From Quillaja saponaria (lineage: Eukaryota > Streptophyta > Magnoliopsida > Fabales > Quillajaceae): a stretch of DNA of 64,000 bases. The position numbers and the translations under genes were made by a program. This document shows, in pieces, positions 12,487-23,851 of the stretch. The notes under the pieces are model-generated. The model was not told the DNA's origin. It ran no database searches and worked only from the letters and a program-made list of their open reading frames with translations. Each line of letters opens with the position of its first letter. Position 1 is the stretch's first letter. Location of the stretch: positions 31,665,048-31,729,047 of the forward strand of contig CM055608.1 of NCBI GenBank assembly GCA_029379385.1. Reading direction: 5' to 3'.

Positions 12487-15400
12487 TCAGTCATGCTCAA
12501 CAAACAAATCACTGAAGAAAGGATCAAACATTGCTTCCTTGGCTGAAGTATACTTGTCTAGACGCTTCTTCAATGAGCGCAAATCCCTCTCGTTTTTGGA
12601 GGTGCGATCCTGGAACAGCATTGATTAACTAAATACTTCTTTGTAGGGTTCAACTAATACTGTTCTCAAAGTAGTTTTCCAAAATTAACAAAACTTACAA
12701 ACGATTTCTTCTGGAGGAGCATATCAACCAAGTAGAGCAACCATAACACATTTGTTTTGGGGAAACTGTAAATTTTGAAGAGTAGCAAGGTCTTAGCAAT
12801 GAACCCTTTCCAGCAATCAAGATATGGAAAACCATAGCACAACCATTTCAAACAGTATCAAAAGCAGAACACTTTCTCATCAGATGCTGTAAGACTGAGA
12901 ATAAACAGAAAGGTATAATAACTATACCTTCCTTCCCAGTAATCTTCTGTCACCTCCTTCATCTTCCGGTATGTTTCTGACTGCATAGGATATGATATTC
13001 ACAGTAATTCATGCAATGCTTAATTTGAAACCTAAGACAAATCTAGCACTTTAGTGGTGATCTTACTTGTTTGTCCCCTTTTGGACCTTTGAAGAGATAC
13101 GGATCCATGGATAGGTCTAAAAACAGTATATTATCACCTGTGCATACAGTGATGAAATATCCATTCTTAGAGTGACATATTTTGTGCTTTACTGCAACAT
13201 CAGCATAAACTTCTCAAGCATTCACCTGTATTTATTCTTGAAAGAGTGAAGTCAATTATAGATATAAACAATCCATATGTTTTTACTAGCAAAACCTTCC
13301 CCTCAACAATGAACTGCAGTGTTTCAGAATCATTCTGACTTAAAAGTATGTTCCCCCTGAAACAATTGCACATTCATAAAGCAGTAGGTGATAGAAAAGA
13401 ATTCTCTAATAGTTCAATCATTCAGTGGATGATGACTTACCAGTGAAGATCACGGTGTTCAAATTCATATTCAGATTCGGCCACAGCCAGTGCAGTTGCA
13501 ACCTGCATTGCATAACAGAAACCATTTACTAACATACCAAAGCTTCGTAAATCAGCAAGATAAAAACATAATCTGTAACACCTGAACCAGTAAACTCCTC
13601 GCCTCGTCAAAATTCTGGAGTACAAAACTCTCAAGATCCTTGCCACCATTTTCTAGCACAAAAACAACATAGCACTAAATGCAAATTTGTTAGTACGAAC
13701 ACAGATAAACTAGCAAATTCGTTAATTTGAACAAAGATAACTAAGCTAGTCTAGGGAAACTAGAATCAGCAGTACTATAATTCAATACTCAGCTCAGCTC
13801 AGCTCAACTAAGCCTTAAATCCCAAACTAGTTGGGGTCAGCTATATAAATCCTTTTCCTCCATTCGCATAGATCTGAGACGAGACAACATTTTCAGTAAT
13901 CCCTAGAGCAGCCATATCTTTCTCGATGACTGTCCCCATGTAAATTTTGGTCTCCCCTTACCACGTCTAATTCAATACTGAAGATAAAAAAACTCGAAGA
14001 CCAGCATTATGCATTATTATTTTTTTCTTGAAGATATGCATAATCACATATCATGTTTCTGTGCATGGTATCAGGTATGGAGTATAGATTAAAAGATAAA
14101 GACAAACAGATGTACAGAATTTTATGTATAAAAAACATTGGTAAAAAGTAATGAAAACCTGTTTCTCTGGAAACTCTTTTGGGTGATCATTTTCTGAACC
14201 ATGCTTTTCATCCCAATCTTCCCATGCTTTAATCAGAGCAGCATCATAAGTACCTTGGCATACCCTGATACTGCAGGGAGGGCTAGATTAGGTATTGTAA
14301 GTACTACATACAACAAGAACATCAATTCATGCTTTGTGCACATAAAAAATTATATTCCATGTAGATTGGGATGTGCAGACAGATTTTGCATTGAATTCAG
14401 GAATTAGGATAGGTCCAACCTTGCCTATTACTATTGTTTCTTACTATGCCTTGATCAATCAGAATATTACACACTTAAAGTATGGGTAAGATGGTATGGC
14501 TAGGAAAGAAAATCTTTCTGCTAGCAAATCTCAACATGAAGAACTCATGCCTTTGCCTCATAAACTAGGGTTTTTCCCCATTGCTTGTATCTTGTTCAGA
14601 AGTCAACTAAAAGCATCAAAGGCAAGTAAATGTGACATTTTTCCCCATAAGAATCTTAAGCAATGGCAAGATCAAAGCATTTTGAACATATTGAATGGAA
14701 TACTTACTCTATTGTTTCTATAAACGTTTTGCATGAATTATATGCATCCCCTTCTTTTCCTCTCAACTGATTAAGAGTTCGGGAAAGAATCACCTCATCT
14801 AGCAACTCTTCTGATCTCTGGAGCACAGTAAAGGCAGGGTGAAGCAACATAACAAGACTCATTTAACTTCCATTATAAATGAGAGATTCAATTGCTATAG
14901 AAAGGGAATAAAAAACAACAATGTTTTTCGAAAAGAAAAGAAAAAAATGAACCAGCCTCTCAAAAAACCTAAGACTGATCAATTCATAGCAGGGAATGCA
15001 TAATATATCAAGTTATTTTCTCATATCACAACTAATGAACTTAAGTTGATTCTTTTCTGGATACCAAGCATCATAATGCCTAAGACTGATCAATTCATAG
15101 CAGGAAATGCATAATATATCAAGTCGTTTTCTCATGTCACAACTAATGAACTTAAGTTGATTCTTTTCTGGATACCAAGCATCATTGTGAAGGGAGGCAT
15201 CAGGATATCTAAAAACATCCTGATGGCAACAGGGCAAAGGCAATCTTTAATCACATCTTAATGGCCTCTTCTCTCCAGACCTCTTGACTAGAAATACTCT
15301 ATTTGCAAGAGAACTTCTAGATACAACAAACTTGATTCAAAATTACCTTTTGGACTTCACCATTCACTCGTAAATCACCATTAACTGGAACTATTTTGCA

Positions 15401-18347
15401 GACATAATTACCAATCCTGAAAGCTTCTCCATATGTTCCTTCACCAACTTTTGCAATAGTTTCTATATCACTGGTTCAAAAAAAATTGATTCCTTATCAG
15501 CATGGAAATTTTACGCTCAGAATATCATATTAGGAAAAGAAATATACCAGCAAAGTGATGCTCTTCTAAGTGATAAGTGCTCATACATCACAGCTAAAGT
15601 AACTGAAACACTTGGGGAACACTAGATCTGATGGATGCCTTTACTTTCTTTTCTAAGCCATATTTTTCCAATTTACCAAACTATAGGTAAGAAGATTCCA
15701 AATAATTAAGGCCTGCCTCAAAAGAAAAACTAAGTGTATTGATTTCCTCCACCTATAGCCATGAACGCTATGCCATTCTACTCTCACGTGTTAGGAGACA
15801 AATAGAATATTTCCATACCCTGGTCTCTCATGTTATTCATAACAAAAAGAATTTGTCTTCTCTTTAACAGAAAATCAATCTGAACTTCTGGATGCAGATT
15901 ACGCAGAAGAAAATGCTTGAGTTACACATATAAGGACCCAATTTCATTTTCTATAGCAATGCAGAATTGATTATGATGAGACAAAGTGGTCAATAATGAC
16001 TAAACATATAAACTAATAATAAAAGTGTTAAATGCCATAGAGGTCTATAATTATGTAGAAACCAAAAAAAAATCGGAAGTGAATCATATAAAACTTGGAT
16101 GACTAGTACAATGGATGCTGCTAAAAATACAGCCATCATTCAATATAACACACATCAAAGTCCACATCCATGCCTTTTTTTGCTAAACTTTGGCGTACAT
16201 ATATAAGAATAAGATAAATTATGGGAATAAGAAACAGACCAGTACTTAGAGAACACATCGTGCAGCTTTGCAGGAGACAACTGGCCACAAGCTGCTAATA
16301 AAGCATCAAAAGGATCCAACTTATCGCTATCTGCTGAATCTGATAGTGAGATCAAAGAGAGCTTCTTAACAGCAGCCTCTATACATTTAGAACCCTCGTT
16401 ACCTGAGCCAAGAGTGTTGTCTCATTCATTTGTTAATCGACGTCCCTTTAAAGATGATTTTCAATAATTAGACATGCATTAAATTTACCTCCATCAGAAT
16501 ATAGTTGTGAATTGATCTTCACTGATGATTTTTGTGGAGTCTGGGGAAGATCAAAATCAGCAATAGGTTCCAAGGCCATGGATGGAGTATCTAATATCTT
16601 AGACAACGTGCTTGAGGGGCCACATCCATGGTTTAACTTCTTGGACATTAACCATTTCTCTAATCTTGTGCACAAAAGTGGTACTGGACCACTATCAGTT
16701 TTGTTTCCCACAGCCCATGTGTCCAACTTCTTGGGTGAGGGACTCTCCTCCACCAACTCAAAGGCATCAACCTCTTCAAAGTATGCTCGCTCCTTCTCAA
16801 AATTTGGAGGTTGTACAAATTTTCCCTAAAAGCCAAACACATGCAAAGGAAGAGAGTTGTTTGCTTAGTATTCTGTGACTTTAAATGATAAGATACCAAT
16901 AAACCTTGAGTCAATGACAATATATTTGAAAAATAATTTGCAAAAATCATGGACAAATTACATAACGTTGCTTTTCTTATCTTCATTTTGTTTATAGCTT
17001 CTTTTACTTCTGTAGTCCTAATACGATTAACAAACCTACTATTCATGTCTTCAACTAGTTTTATGAGGATCCTTGTACCTAACCCTGATGATTTGGGATT
17101 TAGCATTGTTGTTGTCATTGTTGTATGGACCACTGACATATTTCCATTTCATTACTAAACTTGTTGAAGAGATGAAGTATAACCAAGATATATCATTTTG
17201 ATCAGAGGTTACATAGAAATTAAAGAGTGAGGCAAACTATATTCTAAGATTTACATGAACACAACCATCACCAACAACAAAAACATACTTTGGGAAGAGC
17301 AGGTTTTCCTTTTCTCTTATCCGGCTTCATCTGAGGCAGGTAAATCATGCAAGCAATACTTGACCTTCCTCTGTCAAGAAAAAGAATCAGATTTTAAGTG
17401 AGACACAATGCAAAATGATAACCCAAAAGCAAGTAAAGGAGAACATAATATTTGTCATCTTCCAAAGGGAAGACCACGTCCAAAGATGAAGCCCATCAAT
17501 CTAGGATGTATCCAACATTGATTAATTAATTTATGTATGATGGCATAAAAAAGAGAAACATGTTCAAGATATAGCTGCAAAGCATATAGGACACCGTAAA
17601 TCTAATTGCTAACTGTGACAAAAACTCCCCGTATTTGCAAAGGCAATGGACAGGAGAGCCAGGGGTTGATTTAAACTTGATGATGAAACATGTTCGTGTA
17701 TAAGCCATGGGAATGAATGGGTAAGCCGTAAGTGTGTAACCAGAGACATCAACTTTTCTCCTTCAACAAATAATGCCAAGCCTTAAAAATCACTAAATAA
17801 AATAGGCACTCAGCATAAATCAAAAACCGTCTCTTTCCTTCTTTTAACGAAAACAATAATTAGAAAGAAGAAGAATGAAAATAGAGAGGAACTGAAATTA
17901 AACCTGGTGGAAAGAGAACGATTCCAACTGACTCGTTTGGTGCCAGCAACGAAATTAACCCGATTCCCATATCGGCAACTAGAACCGGATTTCCTTCTGA
18001 AAAAAAATTAAAAAAAGACAAAAGGATTCTTACGTACTTTCCTTTGTTCAGAACACAAAATAGAAGAATAAACAGTTAACAAATTACTTAAACGTAGACT
18101 TACAAGTCTACATCTTTGCTGGTATTCTGGGTTTTTTTCCTTCTGTAAACTACTTCATTTTCTTGCTGCTGTTGTTCCCCTTCAGTTGCTAAAATTTCTG
18201 ACCACTGATCAATGGAATGCCCTCCTATATAAATTCATAGACATTTTTGTTAATGTTAGAAATGCGAAATCAAATTTGGTATAAACCCTAAAATGGAGAA
18301 AGATTGAAATATTAGGGCATTCTCTGTTTACCTCTTGTGCAAGCCAT
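12487..18347 (-). CDS. HASPIN: Haspin serine/threonine kinase (histone H3 Thr3 kinase)
   Basis: Haspin phosphorylates histone H3 at Thr3 in mitosis, guiding chromosomal passenger proteins to centromeres. Sixteen exons (minus strand): 18347-18332, 18224-18104, 17996-17904, 17370-17289, 16825-16489, 16402-16240, 15470-15347, 14817-14708, 14270-14159, 13674-13582, 13502-13441, 13356-13226, 13137-13067, 12980-12928, 12765-12699, 12609-12487. All junctions keep phase and the total is 1758 nt, 585 residues, close to the Arabidopsis length of about 600. A plant-specific basic N-terminal part includes KRVSWNRSLSTR. The kinase domain is C-terminal: KVGEGTYGEAF glycine loop, YVCKIVPV with the ATP lysine, EFEHRDLHWGNILL catalytic loop, and DFT in place of the usual DFG, as is typical of haspin. 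The tail is LRSLKKRLDKYTSAKEA. No break was found. Introns carry retroelement pieces and a tandem duplication. Confidence 0.95.
13790..13967 (-). mobile_element. Short non-LTR (RTE/SINE-like) insertion with 12-bp target-site duplication
   Basis: A segment of about 178 bp in Haspin intron 9 is flanked by perfect 12-base direct repeats, taattcaatact at 13778-13789 and 13968-13979. Next to the left copy is a short tandem repeat (cagct units), which on the minus strand would be the 3' tail. The body contains ccaaactagttggggtcag, a sequence common in repetitive DNA of many dicots and resembling RTE-type LINE 3' ends. A related, more diverged segment lies at about 62.06-62.2 kb. The flanking duplication is seen directly; the family name is inference. 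Confidence 0.75.
14968..15189. repeat. 111-bp tandem duplication in a Haspin intron
   Basis: Two adjacent units, 14968-15078 and 15079-15189, both start cctaagactgatcaattcat and differ at only a few bases. They lie in the intron between Haspin exons 7 and 8. No coding sequence or splice site is duplicated. Confidence 0.92.
16950..17140 (-). mobile_element. Fragment of an RTE-type reverse transcriptase
   Basis: On the minus strand the segment reads NRIRTTEVKEAINKMKIRKA, resembling the conserved start of the reverse transcriptase of RTE-clade LINEs (TEVKEALKRM...). It is a short remnant inside the Haspin intron between exons 4 and 5. Adjacent sequence (aaatcccaaatcatcagggt on the minus strand) also looks retroelement-derived. 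The open frame that runs from here into Haspin exon 5 in another frame is accidental. Confidence 0.55.
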
Positions 18348-18378
18348 ACTTCAAATCGCACACTCCAGCGCAAAGTAC

Positions 18379-18411
18379 AGAGAGAGAGAGAGAGAGCGCG
18401 AAGAGAGAGAA
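18379..18411. repeat. GA microsatellite in the Haspin leader
   Basis: An interrupted run of AG dinucleotides lies 32-64 bases upstream of the Haspin start codon, where it would be read as a CT-rich 5' leader on the minus strand. CT-rich leaders are common in plants. No function can be claimed. Confidence 0.7.
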
Positions 18412-18668
18412 GTTGAAACGCCAGTCTGAGCGGGACTTCAGAAAGCGTGTCAGATTCAAAAGGTCAGCTTCGAATTCAAACCCAATACTTCAAAAAAAAA
18501 TTGTGAAACTTTTTTCTAAATTAAAAAACATATATATATTTTAGAGTTAATATCACTTTATCTCCTATATTAAATAAGGATAAGTCTTCTATTTTTTATT
18601 TTTCTTTTAACATTCTTCATAAGTCTGGAGTCCTCTAACAAGTTAGCATTCTTAATACCTTTTTGAAA

Positions 18669-20580
18669 TTTTTTTTTTTTTTTGATATTTCAACAGGCCT
18701 GAAGGCCGAAAAAACAAAAATAAAACTACACAGAAATAAGACGAGTTCTAGGAACTCCTAACAAATCACCAAGCAAAAGAAGTTCTAGATCATCTGGAGG
18801 ACGAACAAGATGGAGGAATCCAACATTCCATCCACAGCAGCCGTAGCCAACCAGTCCTCACAAATGTTGCATTCTCGATACACATGGCTAACCTTAATAA
18901 CCCAATTTCTAGTCATTAGATCATGAATTTTGGAAATCAAAGCTCTATGTAAGCTACCTCCAATGGCTTACTCAGTAATAAACGACACAATGACCTTGGA
19001 ATCAATCTCCAAAATCACTTGGTTCACACCAAGCTCCCAAGCACACATAAGGCCATAATAAACTACCCATATCTCTGCACATACTGCTATGCATTCCCCT
19101 AACACAATGGGAAAGCCCGCCTCCCAGTTTGCAAGAGTGTTTTGTATCAGACCCCTTGCTCCACTAGGACCTGGGTTTCCTAGACTTGCACCATCCGTAT
19201 TCAATGTGAATCATCCTTCAAGAGACCTGGTTGAGCTAAGTAAAACACTCACTTTCTGATTAAACCATCCAAGTGCCAATATTATCTTCATTAGCTTTAA
19301 CAATATCCTTTCCCATGTTAATGACTGGGATCCACGAGGTTTTTTTTTTTGGGGGGGGGTGGAAGTAAAGTTATAGTAGAAAACATTTTGATTTCTCCAT
19401 TTCTACAGCATCCAAATCGCAATGCCATAGATTATTTTCTATTCTATAATTGTATTGCCAATGTTCTTGGTTGGATTTAGGATTGATCCAATCCAACAGA
19501 AGCATCCCAAAAAATAGTCCAACCGACTTATGCCTTATGAGCTTCAACCAAACATTGTTTTTCAAATGTACAACCCTTTAAATAATGCAGGGTGGATTCC
19601 GATTGAGCAACGCATCTTCCACATCCTGGGTTTTAAGTTTGAACCTTTCCTCATTTGTCATAATCTTGTTATGTGAAGTCAGCCATGAGAAAAAATTTAT
19701 TTGTTGAGGACCCGGCCACTGCCAAATCTCCTCCTAAATTTTTGACACTATTTGGATCACCACGATCGACCAAGCTTCCATATGCTGAACTTGATGTGAA
19801 CTTGCCATTTGGGGCCAACCCCCAAATTGTAATATCTTTTCCAAGGCCTGTTATGGGAATAGGAATATCCTTGATCTTATTGTAGAGAGTTGGAGGTAAA
19901 CAAGCACGTTACACACCCCAATCCCAGTCTCTATTTCGAATATAACTGCTAATTGTTTTCTGAATTTCAATGTCTGAAATTTGGCGTAGAGCATGGTAGA
20001 TTAAAGGCTTCTCCATGTCTAACCATTTATCCAATCAAAAGCGTGTCGTATTATTTCCATCCCCTAAGCTCTATCTTATTCCTTTCATCAAATCCTCCCA
20101 GACGTGAACAATAGCTTTCCAAAGGTGGGAGTCAGAACTCCTTTTTTGGATCAGTTCATCCCTCCCCCGAGGGACTATGTACTTGTGAGTGAGCATATCA
20201 GTCCATAAAACCTTCCTGTTTGGACACAATTCCCCATCCAAGCTTCATAAGGCATGCATCATTCACCAAATTTAAGTGTCTCGTTCCGAGCCCTCCCTCT
20301 TTCTTATTCAAACACATAGTATTCCAATTGCTAAGGTGCGCTCTCTTATTCTCATTAATGTCCCCCCAGATGAAGCTCTTGCAAATTCTTTCAATAGCAT
20401 TACAAGTATCTTGTGGAATCTTGTTTGTGTGCATTATGTAACTTGGCATTGCCATTATAACCAACTTTGCTAAAGCAATCCTTCCAGCAAGGGATAAGTG
20501 GTCTACTTTCCATCTCGATAATCGACCCCTTACTCAAATAATCACATATTCAAACGTTCTCTTCGTCACCTTTCCATGAT
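18669..20580 (-). mobile_element. 5'-truncated L1-type LINE remnant (RT C-terminus, RNase H, poly-A)
   Basis: On the minus strand this encodes broken pieces of a plant L1-type LINE ORF2. First is the C-terminal part of the reverse transcriptase region (LAGRIALAKLVIMAMPSY, ICKSFIWGD, KKEGGLGTRHLNLVNDACL, KLGWG), then a degenerate linker, then an RNase H-like domain (MNTDGASLGNPGPSGARG, VILEIDSKVIV). The T-run at 18669-18683 is the poly-A tail seen from the other strand, so the 3' end is present and the 5' part (endonuclease and most of RT) is missing. Several stops and shifts show it is dead. I could not find a convincing target-site duplication. It sits just upstream of the Haspin promoter. 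Confidence 0.85.
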
Positions 20581-22985
20581 GTAAAGGAATACTTATTTTA
20601 TATTAATTTTACTCCTTTTTTATGTTTATTTTTAAAGTTAAAATATTAATAAGTGAACTAATTTTCAAAAATAATATAACATGAATGAAACAATAATTTT
20701 TTTTTAAAAATTAATAAGAAATTTTCATTATCTTTCATATATTTATTTAAAAATAATAATAAATGTATTATTTTTCTATGACGAAAGTAAAAAAATAAAT
20801 CTAATTTAAACATATGTTTGGAAAAAATAAAATAAACAAGTGACATAAATATAAATAAAGTTACTCATAAAAATAATATTTTTTCATTCTTATTAAAGAA
20901 ATATGAAAAGATAAAATTTTATTAATCTTTAAGATAATTAACTCTTCTACTAATTATTAAATAGTTTTTTTTTTTGAAAAGTAGTATACATAATCAAAAC
21001 ATTAAATATAAAAATAATAATATATGTAATATATATTATAGTGGGTTAATAGTATAAATTTTTTATTTCTTTAAATACTCTTATGAGTTGTTATTATTAT
21101 ATAATTATCTTTAGATGTTATTTGGTTTCAAATAGATTATTAATTATTTTCTAATTCTTCAATATTTTAACATCAATAGGATTGTAATTGTTGTAGAATT
21201 AGTGATTTTACTAATTATTCTCAATATTCATAAATTTTTTATTTTTCAATAATTATATGTCAATAAGAATATTTTTTTTATTAAGTTCTTAAAAATTAAT
21301 TTTGCTCTTATCAAATTTATCAATTAAAAAAAAGAAGAGTATAATTTTCATGATTATAATATTTTTTTTCTTTAACTTTTAATTCATAATTTTTTTTTGT
21401 TTAATATGTTCTTAAAAATTAATTTTGTTCTTATCAAATTTATCAATTAAAAAAATAAGAGTATAATTTTCATGATTATGATATTTTTTCTTTAAATTCT
21501 AATTCATAAAAAATTATAAATTTTAGTAATTTAATATCAATAGAAATTAAAATTGAATTTCTCAAATTTTTTATTCAATAAGTTTCAAATAGTAATAACA
21601 TTTTTTTAATTCAGCTCAAATTTAAGAATTTATTTTTTTAAATAAAAAACAATACTATTAATTAAAAAATATTAAGAATACAATTTTTATAATTATTATA
21701 TTGTTATTTTAACTTTTAATTATTTTTCCATCATAAGAATCCAAAAAATATATATAAATTTATAAATTTAATTTTTTTTGAAATTTATCTATTTGTTTGT
21801 GCATATAAAAATACTAGAACTATCACATGTGCTTACGCAAGTGTTCAAGGGTTTTTTTTTTTTTTTTTTTTTAAGTTGTTGTATAAAATGAAAATAATGA
21901 GATAAGTTTGATAGGAGGCTAGATTTTATTTGATTAATTGAAGTTATTAATACGTGAGTTTTTTGTAATTTTTTCAATCTTAATTAGAGGAGAAAGTGAA
22001 TAATTTATAATAAATGATGAAATTTTAATTTAAAAATATGTCAAGATTTAGGAGGATATTATTCTCCTCTTTAGAATGGTGTTTGAATAAAAACAATATT
22101 AAAAAGTCAGAGGACACCGTAAAGGTTTTTGACTTTTAGTTTAGGATAGATTTTACTAAAATATAATTTATTTTCTTAAATATTCTAATGAGCTTTTACT
22201 ATGATACTTTTTAGTTTTTATTTTACTTCAAATATACTACTTATTTATTATATTTGTTTACTTCTTTCTTACTTTTTTTCATTTTAATATTAATAAGACT
22301 GGATTTGTTTTATAACTACTAATTTTTGTATCTTAATTATTTTCAATATTAATAAATATATAATTTGTCAATAACTATATATCAATAGTAATTAAGATTG
22401 AATTTCTCAAATTTTTTATTTAATAAGTTAGAATAACAAGAAAATTTTTAATTCATCTCAATTTTAAAAATAAAATTTAAGAAAATTCTATGAATTAAAA
22501 AAAAATTAAGATTATATTCATTATTGTTATGTTATTTTTCTTCTGTCTTTGAAATTGTTTTAAATTTAAAAAATGATATGTTTATATTATGAATTAACTT
22601 TTTATTATATATAATTTTTATATTATTATGAATATCTCTATACTCTTTGGGTGTGAGTTATAAGCTCGAACCTTTAATCTGACCCTATGATGAAATGTCT
22701 CTTATCACGATATCTAACTGACTTTGGATAATTTTTATTAGATTTATCTATTTATTTAATATCATGAATTATTTTTTATTAACTATAATTTATTGATATG
22801 TATTTAATTGACAAACTCAATTTTAAGAGTAATATTTGAACTTGACACTAAGAAATAGAGATAAATATTAATAGTTTAAGTTAAGCCCTCGGTAATAATA
22901 AAATAAAAAATATCTAATTTAAAAGGATAAATATAAATATGTGTCAAAGAAAAAATAAACAAGTGACAGATATAAAGATAAAGCT
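20581..22985. other. Very AT-rich intergenic DNA
   Basis: About 2.4 kb of extremely AT-rich sequence with many A and T runs and no coding signal. It contains the diverged tandem duplication listed separately and weaker echoes of the same motif near 21.65 kb and 22.49 kb. It may be old retroelement or matrix-attachment-like DNA; neither can be proven from sequence. Confidence 0.6.
21286..21509. repeat. Diverged tandem duplication, period about 123 bp
   Basis: Two units begin ttcttaaaaattaattttg at 21286 and 21409. Both contain ttatcaaatttatcaatta and gtataattttcatgattat, with small indels in the A and T runs. Weaker related copies follow at about 21.65 and 22.49 kb, suggesting an older, larger array. 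Confidence 0.8.
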
Positions 22986-23851
22986 ACTCGTCCCCAACCA
23001 GTGATAACTCCATCTCTTTCCCCACCCTTCAGAATTCCATGTCCTTGTATGCCTGCAACGAGCGCAGGACCCTGGTTGTCAGTTTTGCGTTTGGGTTTTT
23101 GAGAAGCATACGGGCTCGTATTAGACAGCTCCCTCCCAGCTTAAATTCAGACTCACATTTGTCACGCGGAGTAAACCCAGAAAGGGAATTAAGTCACAGT
23201 TAATGCATAATTGGTTTCTCTAAGAACTGGGTTGATTTGGGTTACTTCGGAAGGGTATACCTTCTATACGTTTTTTTGCTTTACTTCAGCCAAATATTTG
23301 AGCTTTTGGGTTTGGTTCATTGTCTGAGGATAAGATATGATGAAGGGGTTTCATAGATCTGGGATTTGAGGGTTTCCATTGTGATTCCTATTATAGAAAC
23401 GAGAAAGGTAAGACTACAAGCCGCTTCGGAAGACACTTTACCTTCGCTATGTCATTGTATCTATTGTGTCTCTGGTTCTTGTATGCCTATTATTATTGTG
23501 TTTCTTTTCCTATTTACCGTTGTTCTTTCTCTGTCTCCCATGAAGATGTCTATATTGATTTCTTTCCTTTTCTTCTTTTGGTAGAGTCAAAATTTTTATA
23601 TTGGTAAACACTTATATGATATTAAAAGTGTTATACTGTATATTTGATGCATCTTCCTGTTTGCTTTCACCTTTATGATCTATCCATGTCTTTGTTATCT
23701 GCTTATGCTTTATATTTGATGTGTCTCAAAATGTAAAGGTTTTGTTATAATGGTGAAGCACATTGCTAGTTGATTCTACAATATCAACCCCCGCCTGCCC
23801 CGATATTCAATATTTTTAATTGATTTCTGTAGGCTTCTGGACTGCTAGAAA

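Noticed and set aside
10577..15189. Short direct repeats considered as a CRISPR or satellite array
   Set aside because: Only two adjacent copies at each place, without spacers. These are simple tandem duplications in plant nuclear DNA.
16512..16829. Open frame of 105 codons on the plus strand
   Set aside because: It is the complement of Haspin exon 5, which is in phase with the other fifteen exons.
16660..17139. 159-codon minus-strand open frame, considered as a gene
   Set aside because: It joins an RTE fragment in a Haspin intron with Haspin exon 5 read in the wrong frame.
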